NCBI RefSeq assembly: GCF_041296385.1
Contig: NC_091015.1
Location: 89,202,004 to 89,266,003 of the forward strand
Reading direction: 5' to 3'
Origin: Aphelocoma coerulescens
Lineage: Eukaryota; Chordata; Aves; Passeriformes; Corvidae
Length of the DNA stretch: 64,000 bases
Shown here: positions 37,101 through 49,680 of the stretch, piece by piece
How the letters are laid out: the number at the start of each line of letters is the position of its first letter
Position numbering within the stretch: the stretch's first letter is position 1
Notes under the pieces: generated by a model
Databases searched by the model: none
Seen by the model: only the letters and a program-made list of their open reading frames with translations
What the model was told of the DNA's origin: nothing
Translations under genes and position numbers: made by a program

Positions 37101-40100
37101 TCAGTCTGTCGTTACTGCATGCTATTCTCATTAAGACATAATAAGCCCAACACTGGTAGAAAGCCAATAAAACGAGGATGGGGAAAATGGGTGCTAAAAA
37201 TGAGAGCCACTGGAATAGATAGAACAAAAGACCAGCAGCTGGTTTCCTGTCACACAGGGTACCTTCTTAGGGGTCTCTGTAGTCTGTGTAGTGATTAAAA
37301 CATGTGCTATTCAGCTTTAAGGCTTGAAGTACTAACTGTAAAGTTTTGAAGACCATTTTGTGGCTAGGAAAAAGTCTTGCTGCTATGAGGTTTGCCCCAT
37401 ACCCAAAGTGAAAAGACCAACTAAGGGCACACTTGTTTCACACCGGTTTTCTGAAGAGGATGGAACTGAATAAAGTTTAAAAAATTAATTATATTACTTT
37501 CTATCTCCTAATGTGAGCAGCTCTATTTCTGTCCTCGAATTAAGCCCAGTACAATTTGTTTAATTCTCAAGAGAGACTGAATGTCAGACTTTACCAAATG
37601 TTAATCTAAAATTACTGGCCAGCTGAACCAGCAGTGATGTTTAGCAGGCTATGCATTTTGCAGCAACCTGATGACATTACAAAAAACAGACTGATGGGAC
37701 TTGTAGGAAGATTTCGCTGTAACCTCAGCAGGAATATCCTGTAAAGCCTTTGAATTTTTGCTTAGTAAGTGAAACAAATGTGTAACTCCAACAAATCTGC
37801 ATCTCACTTGACTGAACAGTCTCAAAAAAATCATCTTGATCTAGCCAAGACACCAGGAAATTCAGTCAGCCTCCTGATGCAATAGGAGGCTCAAAGAGAT
37901 GTCAGATTTACATAGTGGAGGGAAGACAAGCTAGAGACAATACACTTAAACAGCCATGAGAGTAAGAGCTGGAATTAATATTTATTGCCTAGACAAGCAA
38001 ATATGTTAAAAGAGAAACAAGTATTCTGACAAGTTGGAAAGACTTGATAGCCCTGTGGTGGCCAATTAACATACAATAGTGTTGTCTCCAGGAAACAAAA
38101 GGATTGTGTCATATGTGTCCTAACTCCTGTGGCCATGTTTCAAAACATCCACTCCTTTCCTCTCTTCCCCAACAACAACAACAACAGAAAGCAAAAAAAC
38201 CTCCTTCTGCTTACCTAACTCTATAGCCAGATCTTGACCCCAATATGATAAATGCAGCAAGCAAAGCTCTCTCAGTCCTGGAGAAGACCCTTTCACATCA
38301 GTGAAGGAAACCACAGGTACACTGCTGTTCATTTTGCTTGCTGTGTTCTTCCGATGGCTGGAGTGCCATGGTTTCTAAATCTGACCACTTAACAGCTGAT
38401 ATGGATTCATGTTGCATGAATTATGGTGGGGAGGTTAAATATAAAAGAGGATGTAAAAATTTTATACATATAAATAAGTAATTGAAAGAAAGTCAACCAA
38501 ATCGCAGTCAAGTGTCAAGAGTTTAGTGCAGAAAAAAAATCCCTCAATAAAACCAGCAAACCACGTGATTACTATCTCAAAAATCTTGAAAAAGAGCTTT
38601 AAAGACTATGAATTATGTGCAACAACACACAATGAAAGCATAGCAGAAGATGTACTGAAGAAATGTATTGTAGCAAAATGCTTTATTGCAGCAGTGGCAA
38701 CAAACCTGAGGCATTTCTTTGAGACACTCCCCTGTTTGGTTAAATAAGGATAAATTCACAGAAACGTGATGTAGTGATAAGAAGCTGCTGAAGGGAGACT
38801 AATGGCTTGATTCACCCACTGATTCAATAAACTTGCACCAAGCTGGATGGAGTTCATGCTGATCTGGAAAAGGCAATGGTCAGGTGAGACAGAGACCAGA
38901 CAGACCTAGTTCAGTGCTGAGACAAAGGAAGCACCAGCAAAAATTCAGAAGTCACTGACTTTACAGTACTGGCAGCCACACGGACATGTGCCTGGAAGTG
39001 CTGTCACGTAGGACACCAACACATCCTGTAATGTTTTATTGTACTATTTCTTCAAGGAGGTGTCTATCCTGTACAGACACAGAAATTAAGTGTACAGAAC
39101 CAAGGACAAGTGGTAGGCATTGCTTCTAGGAAGCCATTTCATTATGAATAATTTAACATAACTTTAGGGCTTTTTCCACCTCCAAAATTCATTATAAATA
39201 TAGTAGCAGGAACACTTCAACCACAGTTAAAAAAAAAAAAAAAGAAAAAGGAAAAAGAAAAGAAAAAAGAAAAGGTAAAGTTGCTGTATATTTAACAGCA
39301 TCTGAGCTCCTCTTTGCTGTTCAAGTGCAAGCAAAGTATGAGCAAAGTCAATGGCACTGACCTTCCTATTGTTGAAGAGAAAGCAACAGATTCTTGACAG
39401 TCTCCAGGGCAAAACAAGGGAGACCTTGCAAACATGTCTCTGTGGGGGCTCTAAACAATAGCAAAGGTTCTTTCCCAGGGTTGTATTTCTCTATTCCTTT
39501 GGCACACTTTCACAAAAGGGTTGGGTCCTTTGAGGTTATCTGCAATGTGCTGTGCTTATGCTCAGAGCATTAACATGCCTGTTAGTTCTGTACTGTCAGC
39601 ATACTTTTACTGTCATTAAAGAATGATTATAACTCAGAAAAAAAGAGTACCTTGGAAGTGAGACACTGGACTGAAGAAAAGCAGGCCTCTAGGCACTTAC
39701 CTCTTCTCATGGCACTTCAGGCAAGCAACATGCATCACATTCATATTAACCATACACGCTTAGTTCCTGAGCTCTTTGAACAGAGATTATTTCTTTCCCT
39801 GAGTATGTAGCTATAGAAGAGCAGCATTTTGGAGCAGTGGCCTTGGCCAGAATGCCTTTTAACCAGCAGTTATACACTAAGAATTTTAGCAACTATGAAA
39901 AAACTTTTGTGCAGGCCTCTCTATTAATAAAAATATTTAAAACATCATATGGCAACTTTCCTTTTTTATTTTTTGAGAATACTGGACACTTTTAAGTGCA
40001 CTGATCTTTGGCTGTGATGCCTCTCAGTTTTCCAAACACAAGTGCATATTTCTTTGACCATGTTATTGATTTCCAGCCTTGTGGGGCACAACATATCTTG

Positions 40101-41984
40101 GCAGCATTGACACTGTTGGGACGAAACTGGCATCAGCAAGCAGGTTGTGAGAACCTCAGCATGTGTGTTAAGAGTTTGTTGTCCACAGCTGCAGAGGCTG
40201 CTGGGTTTGGATACAGCTGTGGAACACAGGGGTATTTCTAATTACCTCAAAGAATTAAAGTAAGACTGCATTCAGCATCTTACCAACTTTGAGTATGCCA
40301 AATGAAAAATGCTCAGGGGAAAAAAAAAGGCATGTTTTGATTGTCAAACTACTTCAGTAATAAAGATTAGATGCTACTTTGAACATTATACTGAAAGTGA
40401 ATCGGTGTGATATTGTTAGTAGGCAAATTCTCATACCATCCCAGTAAACAAGTTACATACCTATTTTCCACTGGCAGCAACTTCCAGCCCAAAGGAGAAC
40501 ATAGGTTTAGTCCCATCAGCTTCAGGGTGATTCAGTGCCACATCACCACAAAGTACCACAGGATTCCTGCACTCCTCCCTTCTATCCCGGACTCATCTCA
40601 TGCAAATTCATGCTGTGGTTGTGGACAGAGGTTCTCCCTTTCCAGGACACATCTATACTGGGAAACCAGGGCAGAGGGCTGTTACAGGTGTTCAGGAAAG
40701 CTGCAAACTTGGCTGTGCAAGGATGCTGTAAATTGTGACACCTAGAGATGCAAAAAGCTTGGTGAATTACTGCAAAAGTGTTATCTGCCTAACCCTGCAC
40801 AGTGCTTCGGCTGTGCAATATAAAAAATCCTGCCTTGTTTTTAAGCCAGAGTGTTTAGCTGACTTTTCTCTCTGCAAAAAATCCTCTTTGTTTTAACGTG
40901 TTATGCATGAAATTGACTCCATCACATTAAGGATGCAAAATCTTGATGGTGGTGCAAGATGCCTGGAGGTGAATGACCTGATCTAAACCCAACAGAATTA
41001 CCCCTGCCTGTTCCAGTCAGCTTCTCCCGGGTGCACAGCTGCATAAGAGTATTGCCAGCATGGTATAGGAAGCTTCTATTTCTGAAAAAAAATAGGATTA
41101 CTATTATGCAAGTCTGTAGAGTGAATCATCCTCACTGCATGGAGAGAAAGTATGTGAAATAATTTATACCATTTTAAAACACCATTTTCCTTATTTACTA
41201 AATACAAGCCTGCTCATCCCTTTGGTATGTGTACCAGCTGTGTTTCTATTTACCACTGCCCACTTCTATCAGGACTTCTGCTCTGCCTAAAAGTTTACTA
41301 ATGGGCAGGCTAAATATGCTGCTTTAACCAGTTTTGTGAATCCTGGGCTCTGCACTGAAATCATTGTCCATATCCAGCAATGACACCACTCAGCAGAAAC
41401 TGCAATTACTCAGCAGTTCTGTTGAATAAAAATGAGGCAAATAGGCAAAAGTAGTGAAAAATGTTAATGCTGGGCTAAACTCTGCTCAGCTACACAAGTT
41501 TATCCATATTTGAAATACACAGGACTGGCCTTTTGTGGCAGCTGTGGTTCATCTCCTACACAATAGTAATGGGGAAAAGAACAAAGTGTGTCAGCATTAG
41601 AAATATTTTAATAGGACTAGGATTAAATTTAATTGCCTCATTTTAAAAGATCAGTTTATCAAATCTACTGCTTAAGTCCCAGTTAGAACCCAGTCAGCAT
41701 GCCTGTGGCTCTTTAAAATAGCAAGAGAGCATTGTTTTTTTCACATGTTAATACAGGAAAAGCCATTTCTACTTTGCCTGGGATAAAACATATAGGAGAT
41801 GCGCTGTTCGTTGGCCACTTCTTCCAACCTCACCTGGGAACACTTCTGGCTGTTGGATAGTGACTATTTATAGGAAAGTAAACAGCCCCAGACATTATAC
41901 TTCTTCTCTAAGTGTATGAACTCCTTTGCCTAGTTCTCAAGTGGTATAAGTAAAGATTTAATCAGTCTTTACACTTATATATTT

Positions 41985-42849
41985 TTTAAATTATTTAACT
42001 TTTATTACTGTTGCACCATTTATACAATTACATATAATTTCAATGCATCCATTGTACATTTTGTTTTTTCATTTGTTTTCCAATGAGTGTGTGTTGGTGT
42101 CTGTGACACAGAATGGAAGAGAAACTGGAACTGCAATGAACGCAGACTTTTTCATTTCCACTGACCAATAAACAGAACTACAGGTGCACCCAACCACGGA
42201 CATGCATTAACTCGTCATGAGAAATCTAGGTAGGCTAAGTAGGATGAGAATGCTTTTTACTCCCAAAAAATATTTGGAGAGGAAGAATTGGAGGATTGGC
42301 ATTGAGAAATATGTGGACAGCTAAGTGGGTTTTGTCTGAAAGTTGGCATTCATCCACTGCATAAAAAAAATATCAAAATAAGAAAGGCTGTAAATAAAAA
42401 AAAAACACAGAAAATACTGCTTTCATAAAGATCTGATTGCCTTGGCACAAACCTAGTGGGCAGAATCAAACGCATCACTCCCAAACCCCATTACAGAACA
42501 AAAAGATTTTGATACACTGGTGGAGTACATTTACAGCAGTTCAGATACAAAATATGTGCTGTACTTTCAGACATCCATTTATTTAATTTTTTTTTTAATC
42601 CAGGACTTGTGTCAAGTTGGCAGAAAGTATATTAGATATTTCCCCACAAAAATACTATTTGGATTCTCCCCCCTCCCTCCCTCCCAACTTGATGGGACAT
42701 CCTTTTCATTTTTTCTCCTTTTTTTTTTTTCTCCTTCTTTTCTGGGCAATACATATTTGCTATTTCAGATCTGAAACGAGTTAGTATAGCTGAAAAAATA
42801 AAAAAAAGACACAGGTTGTTTAAGTGGTTGTTTCAACAGGCTGTCCAAT
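41985..42849 (-). other. BASP1: Probable 3' untranslated region of BASP1
   Basis: After the BASP1 stop the minus strand carries about 860 nt of non-coding sequence with T/A-rich runs, ending near the AATAAA at 42,006-42,001. The extent is inferred from that signal. No transcript evidence is available, and an alternative or longer end is possible. A short tract resembling a 3' splice site lies at about 42,790-42,812. Confidence 0.55.
42001..42006 (-). promoter_or_regulatory. BASP1: Candidate polyadenylation signal (AATAAA) of BASP1
   Basis: Canonical AATAAA on the BASP1 sense strand about 845 nt after the stop codon, in the context CAGTAATAAAAGTT. An A/T-rich stretch and then GTGTAAAG follow, a plausible downstream element. 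Cleavage would fall near 41,975-41,990. Confidence 0.55.
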
Positions 42850-43581
42850 TTAATCTTGCACTGCTATGGTTTGATCCGAATTAGTCGCTGGAACTTCAGA
42901 AGGTTTCGCTTCCTCTGGAGGGGCTGCAGGGTCCGAGGCCTTAGCAGTCGAACTAGGTGCTGCTGTTGCCGCGGGCTCCTTGGAAGAAGGCGCAGCCTCG
43001 TTGCTGCTAGGTTTTGAGTCTGAAGCTGGGGCCACTTCACTTTTAGTTTCTTGGGCTGCAGGTGCTGCGGGAGCCTCAGTCTTTTTGGCTTCCCCTTCCT
43101 CTTTGCTCTTGTCATCTGCTTTACTGGGAGCTGTGGCTTCTGAAGGCTGGGAAGCTTTTGCATCGGTGCTAGGCTCAGAGGGTTTGGGTGCTTCGCTACT
43201 GGCAGCGGGAGCAGAGGCAGCAGTCGGCTCCTCTTGCTTGGCTGCCTGCTCGGTATTCTTCTGTGGCTCTACTTTTGCATCAACAACAGCCTCCGACTTC
43301 TCAGGTTCTGTTTTCTGGGTTTCTTCCTGGGTCACTGTTTTCTCCTTCTCCCCTTCTTTTTCTTCCGTCTTATTGGCAGCGACCTGAGTATCCTTTTCTC
43401 CCTTCTCCTCCTTGTTGTTCTCCTTCACTTCTGCAGTCTCTGTGGTTTTCTGGGCATCCTCAGCCTCCTTTGGAGTCTCCTCTTCCTCAGTTGCTGCTCC
43501 TTCAGCCTTCTTGTCTTTGTCTTTAGCTTTTTCATCATTGACACTGTATCCCTTCTTCTTCTTGCTCAGTTTGCCTCCCAT
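42850..43581 (-). CDS. BASP1: Brain acid-soluble protein 1 (BASP1 / CAP-23 / NAP-22), complete coding sequence
   Basis: This 243-codon frame on the minus strand begins MGGKLSKKKKGYSVNDEKAK and ends in TIAVQD followed by TAA at 42,850-42,852. Gly2 is the N-myristoylation site known for the family. The lysine-rich N-terminus (residues 4-25) with Ser6 matches the known membrane-, calmodulin- and PIP2-binding effector region with its PKC site. The remainder is intrinsically disordered: residues 30-110 are Glu/Lys/Thr-rich and residues 115-235 are Ala/Pro/Ser-rich. The protein has no Cys, Trp, Phe, His or Arg. BASP1 acts at the inner face of the plasma membrane in growth cones, where it controls actin and neurite outgrowth with GAP-43 and MARCKS; a nuclear co-repressor role with WT1 is also known. 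I chose this start because the ATG has a good context (AACATGG), encodes the myristoylation signal, and lies 9 nt inside the exon. The frame is open for 24 more codons upstream, but those lie in the intron. The length is normal for the family. Confidence 0.97.
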   Translation of the reverse strand: MGGKLSKKKKGYSVNDEKAKDKDKKAEGAATEEEETPKEAEDAQKTTETAEVKENNKEEKGEKDTQVAANKTEEKEGEKEKTVTQEETQKTEPEKSEAVVDAKVEPQKNTEQAAKQEEPTAASAPAASSEAPKPSEPSTDAKASQPSEATAPSKADDKSKEEGEAKKTEAPAAPAAQETKSEVAPASDSKPSSNEAAPSSKEPAATAAPSSTAKASDPAAPPEEAKPSEVPATNSDQTIAVQD

Positions 43582-43590
43582 GTTGGAGTT

Positions 43591-43615
43591 CTGTAACAGA
43601 AAAGAGAAAGAGTTG
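43591..43615 (-). promoter_or_regulatory. BASP1: 3' splice site of the BASP1 coding exon
   Basis: On the minus strand a pyrimidine-rich run (CTCTTTCTCTTTTCTGTTAC) leads to AG at 43,592-43,591. The exon would begin at 43,590 with nine nucleotides of 5'UTR before the ATG. This fits the known BASP1 structure, a non-coding first exon spliced to one exon holding the whole coding sequence. Confidence 0.85.
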
Positions 43616-46600
43616 ATTATCCAAAGCCCAGCATTCATCACTGAGAGAATCAAATTGAGATCAACTGAAGTGTAAAGGAAAAATTTATTCTAGCTCCTGA
43701 AAAGGAGACCACATGAGGTTTGATAAGATGTTCTTAGCTGAATTACCAATTCTGCAGAGCACCACTGCCACTGATCTTACATCCTGCTCAGCCCTGCAGA
43801 CTTTCAGTCAGCAAACCCCCTTCTGCCACATCCCTTATGAGCAGTCCTCTGAGCAGCTCTAACCCCTGTTATAGTTCAGCAGGGAGGAAGGGGACGGAGT
43901 AGCAAGAAGTAGCAAGATGATGGAGCACTTACATGCAACCACAATCTCTTGTGGCCTGAGAAAGAGTGGAAGTAGAAAAAAACCCACAGGTTTGGGAATA
44001 TTCAGGTTTGGGAATGAACTGAATTTGACTGCCAATCTTGGCATCCACCACCGGTTAACACAAAGTCCACTATCACTTTAGCAAAGGTTCTGAACCACCT
44101 TGTCACTAAGGTCTGGAGAAACCAAAGCAAGCCTTGAGTAAGTGAGAAGGCTAATGCAGAAGACTGCGTCGACTCCCCACATCTCACTGCCTGTTACCCC
44201 ACAGCCAGTTTCGCTTGTATATACAGCCTTTGGAGAGGGCTGATGGTACCCAGAGGCCAGGAGCATGTGCTTCCCTCACCCAGAGGGATGTGGGCACCCA
44301 CATCCAGCTGCCCCAGAAGCAGGAACAGCTCCCATGCACAGAGTCCCACCCAGCTTTGCAGCTTCCACAGGGACTGCCCACCCAAAGCCCGACAGGAACT
44401 CATCAGGATGGGAAACACGGACCCTGAAGCACAGCAAGACTGTGACCACTCCATAAGACAAAAGAAACAAATACAGGTACTTCTGACCACAAGCTTACAT
44501 GTGCATGTGACATGATACAACAAAAAATGGGAGAAGAAGGGGGCATATTTGTGGCCTCTGCTCCTGGTTTCCAAGCATGACAAGCAATCAGGTACACTGT
44601 TCAGTTATTTAAAAGAAGCTGAGCACATGTGTAACCATATCAGTATTTACATAGCCTTTATGTGGGAGTCTTAACTAAGACTATACAAAATCTTTCATAG
44701 TACTTCAAAGCAACTTTGTCTACAAAAACAGGAGATACAGACATATTGGGTCATTAATGAAAACAAAACCCTCTATGAATGGAGAAAAAAATTACAATTC
44801 TGGTATAAAAGCAAATATTTAATTCATGCTTAATGAAAGGTTAACAAAAAATATTTCTGTGTTTCCTACTATTTGAAAATAGAAGAAGGTGACTTTTTTC
44901 AAAGAACTGTCAAACAAATGTTTAATGTAAGGACTTCTCCAAGGGAGATGAATCATTCTAATTTTCTGTTTTGCACAGGTAGATTTAATTATAGGTTGTA
45001 TATTTTTCACACACTTACTAAAGCTGTGAATACAAATCAGTAAAAATTCATAGGATTGTTCATAGCAGTCTGAATATAAAGTAATATTACATACAACTAA
45101 GAACTAGCTGCCTCTCAGTAGATTTTCTGCTATCACAGATACAAGCCCCAGGCAGAGCCCAACAACCAGATATCCACACGTCTTGGGCAAAAATGAGATA
45201 TTATGGTCAGCAGAGATCTTTCTGACTTCAGCTTTCAAAAAGAGTAATTTGCAGTCATTTCAAAAACAGTAATTTGCAAATACTGTTGAAACGTTATCAC
45301 ACAGCCCTGTAAAATGGTAATGTGATGTTAGTGAAACACTGCTTTGTTGTCTGAAATTTTACAGGAACAGCAATAAAAGGATTAACTTCCACAGTCACAG
45401 TTGAGCAATCTAATCTCTACCTTCATGACAGAGTTATCAGGTTTTTAGGTATTTAAGGCAGGCTATGGACATGAGTTTGTTATCTGACAAATGTATAGTC
45501 TTCCTGATTACTCCATAAATATTTCCCTGATTACTGTTTATGTACAGCTACAACCAAATACTTTGAAAGGGCTTTTGCAAGTCAGCAGGATTGGAGATTT
45601 ATACTGAAGCCTTGTGCATATCCCAGTTTGTAATCCCTAATTAAGCCTTTATTTCCCAGCAAAGCATAAAGTACTGTGAGCCTAATTTCCTTTGTTGCAT
45701 ATTCTGTATTTTTCAAGATTTTGCTATTTCAAGCATAGTAGTAACTCACTACAGTTTATATTTCCTTCCACAACAATCTTTTGACCTCAGATATAGTCGG
45801 ATACAGAATGTCTATGCCAAAGGACCTTTAAAAAGGAGAGAAGCATGCATATGATAAATGTGCTCCCAAACTAAGAAAAGAAACATGCTCTGTCTTTGCT
45901 TGGAGGTACACTGTGAAATCTCTGTGTCTCAGTTTGCATCACAGCCAGCTGGCTCAAGATATGGGAGCAGAAGATGGGGAAGAGGTTGGAGACTATCATT
46001 ATAGTCTATTAGCAAATATTTACATTTACAAAGGGACTGCCATCTTCCAGCAGAGTTTCAACTACTTTATAACAGAATAAATTCACTCTTTGTGACACTG
46101 AATCTCATATCTCCCTGTTAAAAAGCTGCCTAAATCATTGCAATAGCAGCTGTGCCAGGCTATGATGCAAAAGCAGAGCAATCATCAGGGTCATCGCCCA
46201 GGTAACAATGCTACCATGTCCCTTTCCCCATATCTGATTTACAAACATTCCTCCTCTCCCCAGACTTCTGATAACACATCTGGGCTCCCCTGTCACCTTT
46301 TCCAGGAACAGCCCCATAAGCTCCACAGCTTTAAACAGATGCTGGTCTCATTCCTGTCCCAGCCTGAAGCACACTTCTGAACCATCCAGTGCAGAGTCCC
46401 AGGGTGGGGGAGGCACAAAGCAGGCCTTAAAAAGTATATTAAAATTACAACCAGCTATACCCATGAGAAGACCACCATGTGGACCACTACACCTAAACAT
46501 CTCTGTGACTGTGCTGGATATTGCTGCAAGGCTAATCCTGCCTGGTACCAAACGAAAGTAGGTGCCAGTGAAATGTCTCCCAAGTGAAGCAAAGTGCAAA

Positions 46601-48840
46601 AAAGTCATTGAGATGTGAATTCATACAGTGTTAAATCCACTCTGTGTTACTGCCTACATGTTAACACTTGAAAGGGCACAGACCTCTTTCCCACCCCCCA
46701 CCAAAAGACTAAATTATGAAGAAAAAAAAAAGGGGATGCACTCTCTGTCCCAGGGAGACTGGGGGTCCTGGATTCATTGCTCAGCCTCTTCCACTACCCT
46801 GCCTCTTCCTAACCCCATAATCATTGCATTCACCTTGTGAATTGACAGACCCAGGACCAAAATTTGCCTACAACTATTAACCATTACTTACAGACTAAGC
46901 CCCAGTATATCTTCAGTTATTTGAACTTCCATTGACAGGTACAGGTTTTGAGCTAGCTTCAGCAGCTGCCAAGTGAGCATAATGCTCTTTGTAGCAAGCA
47001 TGTCCCAAAGGAAGATCCTCAATAATTTTGGTGCTGAGCACCATTCCTATAAAATGGCACAGCATTTGATGGCTGTGCTTTCTTACTGCTGGAAGGAAAA
47101 GGGTCTAGAGACAGACAGTCCAGAAGCCAATTTTATATAAGAAGATGAAATATATCAGTAATTTTCAGGGAACTTCGGTGAACAAGTTTGCAGACCAATA
47201 CTTCAGAAGAGCAAAGTAAAATATAACACTTGGGAGCTACTTTATCTGCTTCCCAGGCCACTCAGTATTCTTTGTATTGCTCTTCTTGTAGAAAAAGAAA
47301 CAGATCCAGAGGTCGCTGTGACTGACTGTAGAAGAGCTACTCCTTGCAACAGGAGCAAGGGCTTCTTCAGTTTCTAGAGTCAGTTATATGCTTTGCTCAT
47401 CCTGAAGTTTCCATTCTCCTGCAGGAAGCAGGAACAGATCAAGAGAGCTTGCATAGTTATCTTTCTTACTGCATAGTAGAAATAACTTTCGGAGTGGATT
47501 ATTTGGATTAAAAAATATCATATGTTCGGGTCACTCGGAGAATGTTAAGCATTTTGAAATTTGCATATTTGTGATAATCAGGACTTAAAGATTCAAGGTC
47601 CATAAGACCATAATGCAAGAGGAAGAAGAACTCACAGAACATTTCAAATTTTCGATCTGAAGACTCATAGACATGAGTGCCTGGAACATGGGCAGCATAC
47701 ATCTGTACAGTTTGTAAAAATAATTATTATTTGGATGTTCTATACTTCAAATTGTACTTCGATATTGAAAAAATCCCTAGAATTAGTCTCTTACTATCTC
47801 TTTTGTCAGTAAAGATTTGTCTGCCTAATTAGTTTTCTTATGTGCTTGTAAACTTTTAAACACTTATTTTAGCATAGGCTTTCACATGCCATTACAGAGT
47901 CTGACTATTTCAAGAATGGACTTGCTATCACCCTCCCTCCCAGTACTGCGAGCAGGGCAACAGGAAAGGACAAACACACAGCTAGCACCTGTATGTTACC
48001 TCAGCCTGATTGCCAAAGCTAAACTCCCAAAGCTCCTGTTCGACTGCATGCAAAGCAGTCCATCTCCAGAAAAACCAGTTCAGGAAGACAATAGGTACCT
48101 TCTGGAATTCCACTGCCTCCAGCGCAGGGTAGGCACGTGTGGTGGGTCAGGCCAAAATAGCCCTTGCACAAGCCTGTTCCCAGGCATGAGTTATCTCACA
48201 TTGCCTGCAGACAACTGCTGTAAAATGCACATCCCTTGCAAGGCAGGGTTTCAACACTCCAAATCAAATGAAATACAGATCCCAGAAACTGCCCCACCCC
48301 CCAGGTGCTGAAAAGAAATAGAAAGATCTTGGAGAAACCATTACATCTCTGTGCCTCATTGATTCACCCTACCCCTTCACTAAAAATAAATTTTTAAAAA
48401 CGCAAAAAGTTTTTATTAAGGGACACATAGGGGAACTGAAAGAAACAAGGGGTATGCAAAGACAGTTTTTGAAAGATTTTCTGAAACTTTTCTGAAAGGA
48501 AAACACCCAAAACTTACTACTTCTCAAAATATGCAATAGAATTTCATGCTCTCCATTACACCTACATGTACACACCTGCATGCACTCAGAGACATTCCTA
48601 TCCTCACCAGGTCAATCAGTTTTCCTGCTTAATGTTAGAAAATGTCTGTTAGCATACCCTTAGATAGAATTAGACTTCCTAGCCTTGCCTTTTAGCAACA
48701 AAGCCATGTTTTTCTGTTCTCTCTCCATTATCCTCACATGTCTTCCTTTTCATCTGATTTTACTTGGAATTAACAGAACAGAAATGCTAGGTCTTGTTCA
48801 GGTTCAAGCCTCTTCAAACCTCAGTATCAGTGACCTCTTC

Positions 48841-48848
48841 TCCTTTTC

Positions 48849-48879
<31 letters not shown>

Positions 48880-49680
48880 CTTTTCTTTTCTTTTCTTTTC
48901 TTTTCTTTTCTTTTCTTTTCTTTTCTTTTCTTTTCTTTTCTTTTCTTTTCTTTTCTTTTTTTTCTTTTCTTTTCTTTTCTTTTCTTTTCTTTTCTTTTCT
49001 TTTCTTTTCTTTTCTTTTCTTTTCTTTTCTTTTCTTTCCTTTTCTTTCCTTTTCTTTCCTTTTCTTTCCTTTTCTTTCCTTTTCTTTCCTTTTCTTTCCT
49101 TTTCTTTCCTTTTCTTTCCTTTTCTTTCCTTTTCTTTCCTTTTCTTTCCTTTTCTTTCCTTTTCTTTCCTTTTCTTTCCTTTTCTTTCCTTTTCTTTTCT
49201 TTTCTTTTCTTTTCTTTTCTTTTCTTTTCTTTTCTTTTCTTTTCTTTTCTTTTCTTTTCTTTTCTTTTCTTTTCTTTTCTTTTCTTTTCTTTTCTTTTCT
49301 TTTCTTTTCTTTTCTTTTCTTTTCTTTTCTTTTCTTTTCTTTTCTTTTCTTTTCTTTTCTTTTCTTTTTTCTCTCTTCTCCCTTCCCTTCCCTTCTCCCT
49401 TCTCCCTTCTCCCTTCTCCCTTCTCCCTTCTCCCTTCTCCCTTCCCTTCTCCCTTCTCCCTTCTCCCTTCTCCCTTCTCCCTTCTCCCTTCTCCCTTCTC
49501 CCTTCTCCCTTCTCCCTTCTCCCTTCCCTTCCCTTCCCTTCCCTTCCCTTCCCTTCCCTTCCCTTCCCTTCCCTTCCCTTCCCTTCCCTTCCCTTCCCTT
49601 CCCTTCCCTTCCCTTCCCTTCCCTTCCCTTCCCTTCCCTTCCCTTCCCTTCCCTTCCCTTCCCTTCCCTTCCCTTCTCTT
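48841..49680 (+). repeat. Large zoned pyrimidine array: (TTTTC), (TTTTCTTTCC), (CCCTTCT), (CCCTT)
   Basis: About 840 bp contain almost only C and T on the plus strand. The blocks are (TTTTC)n to about 49,030 with one longer T-run near 48,958, sixteen perfect 10-mers TTTCTTTCCT at 49,031-49,190, (TTTTC)n again to about 49,368, a 7-mer block (CCCTTCT)n at about 49,390-49,522 with one interruption near 49,445, and (CCCTT)n to about 49,675. Read on the BASP1 sense strand the units are AAAAG, AAAGG and AAGGG. The 337- to 440-codon frames here are repeat products. Confidence 0.97.

Larger units (their letters stand above)
29254..41984. other. Intergenic region 3' of BASP1; no gene recognised
   Basis: About 12.7 kb of AT-rich sequence. 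Apart from the diverged repeat pair and the possible CR1 at 33.6 kb, it shows only low-complexity tracts: CCAA/AAAC units at 29,878-29,918, (AAC)n at about 38,170-38,186 and an A/G-rich run at 39,228-39,275. Frames here are at most 122 codons and carry no motifs. Confidence 0.5.

Noticed and set aside
43582..43653. In-frame 24-codon upstream extension of BASP1
   Set aside because: It crosses the pyrimidine tract and AG of the splice acceptor, and would bury the myristoylation signal MGGK.
42980..43675. Several plus-strand ORFs of 87-135 codons antisense to BASP1
   Set aside because: Shadow frames left open by the low-complexity Ala/Glu/Lys/Pro/Ser coding sequence.
44194..44583. 129-codon minus-strand ORF upstream of the BASP1 coding exon, as a possible extra exon
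   Set aside because: No matching donor or acceptor pair at its edges, and known BASP1 has no coding upstream exon; overlapping plus-strand frames are equally open.
47886..48311. 141-codon plus-strand ORF
   Set aside because: No domain, poor composition for a protein, and no splice or promoter context.
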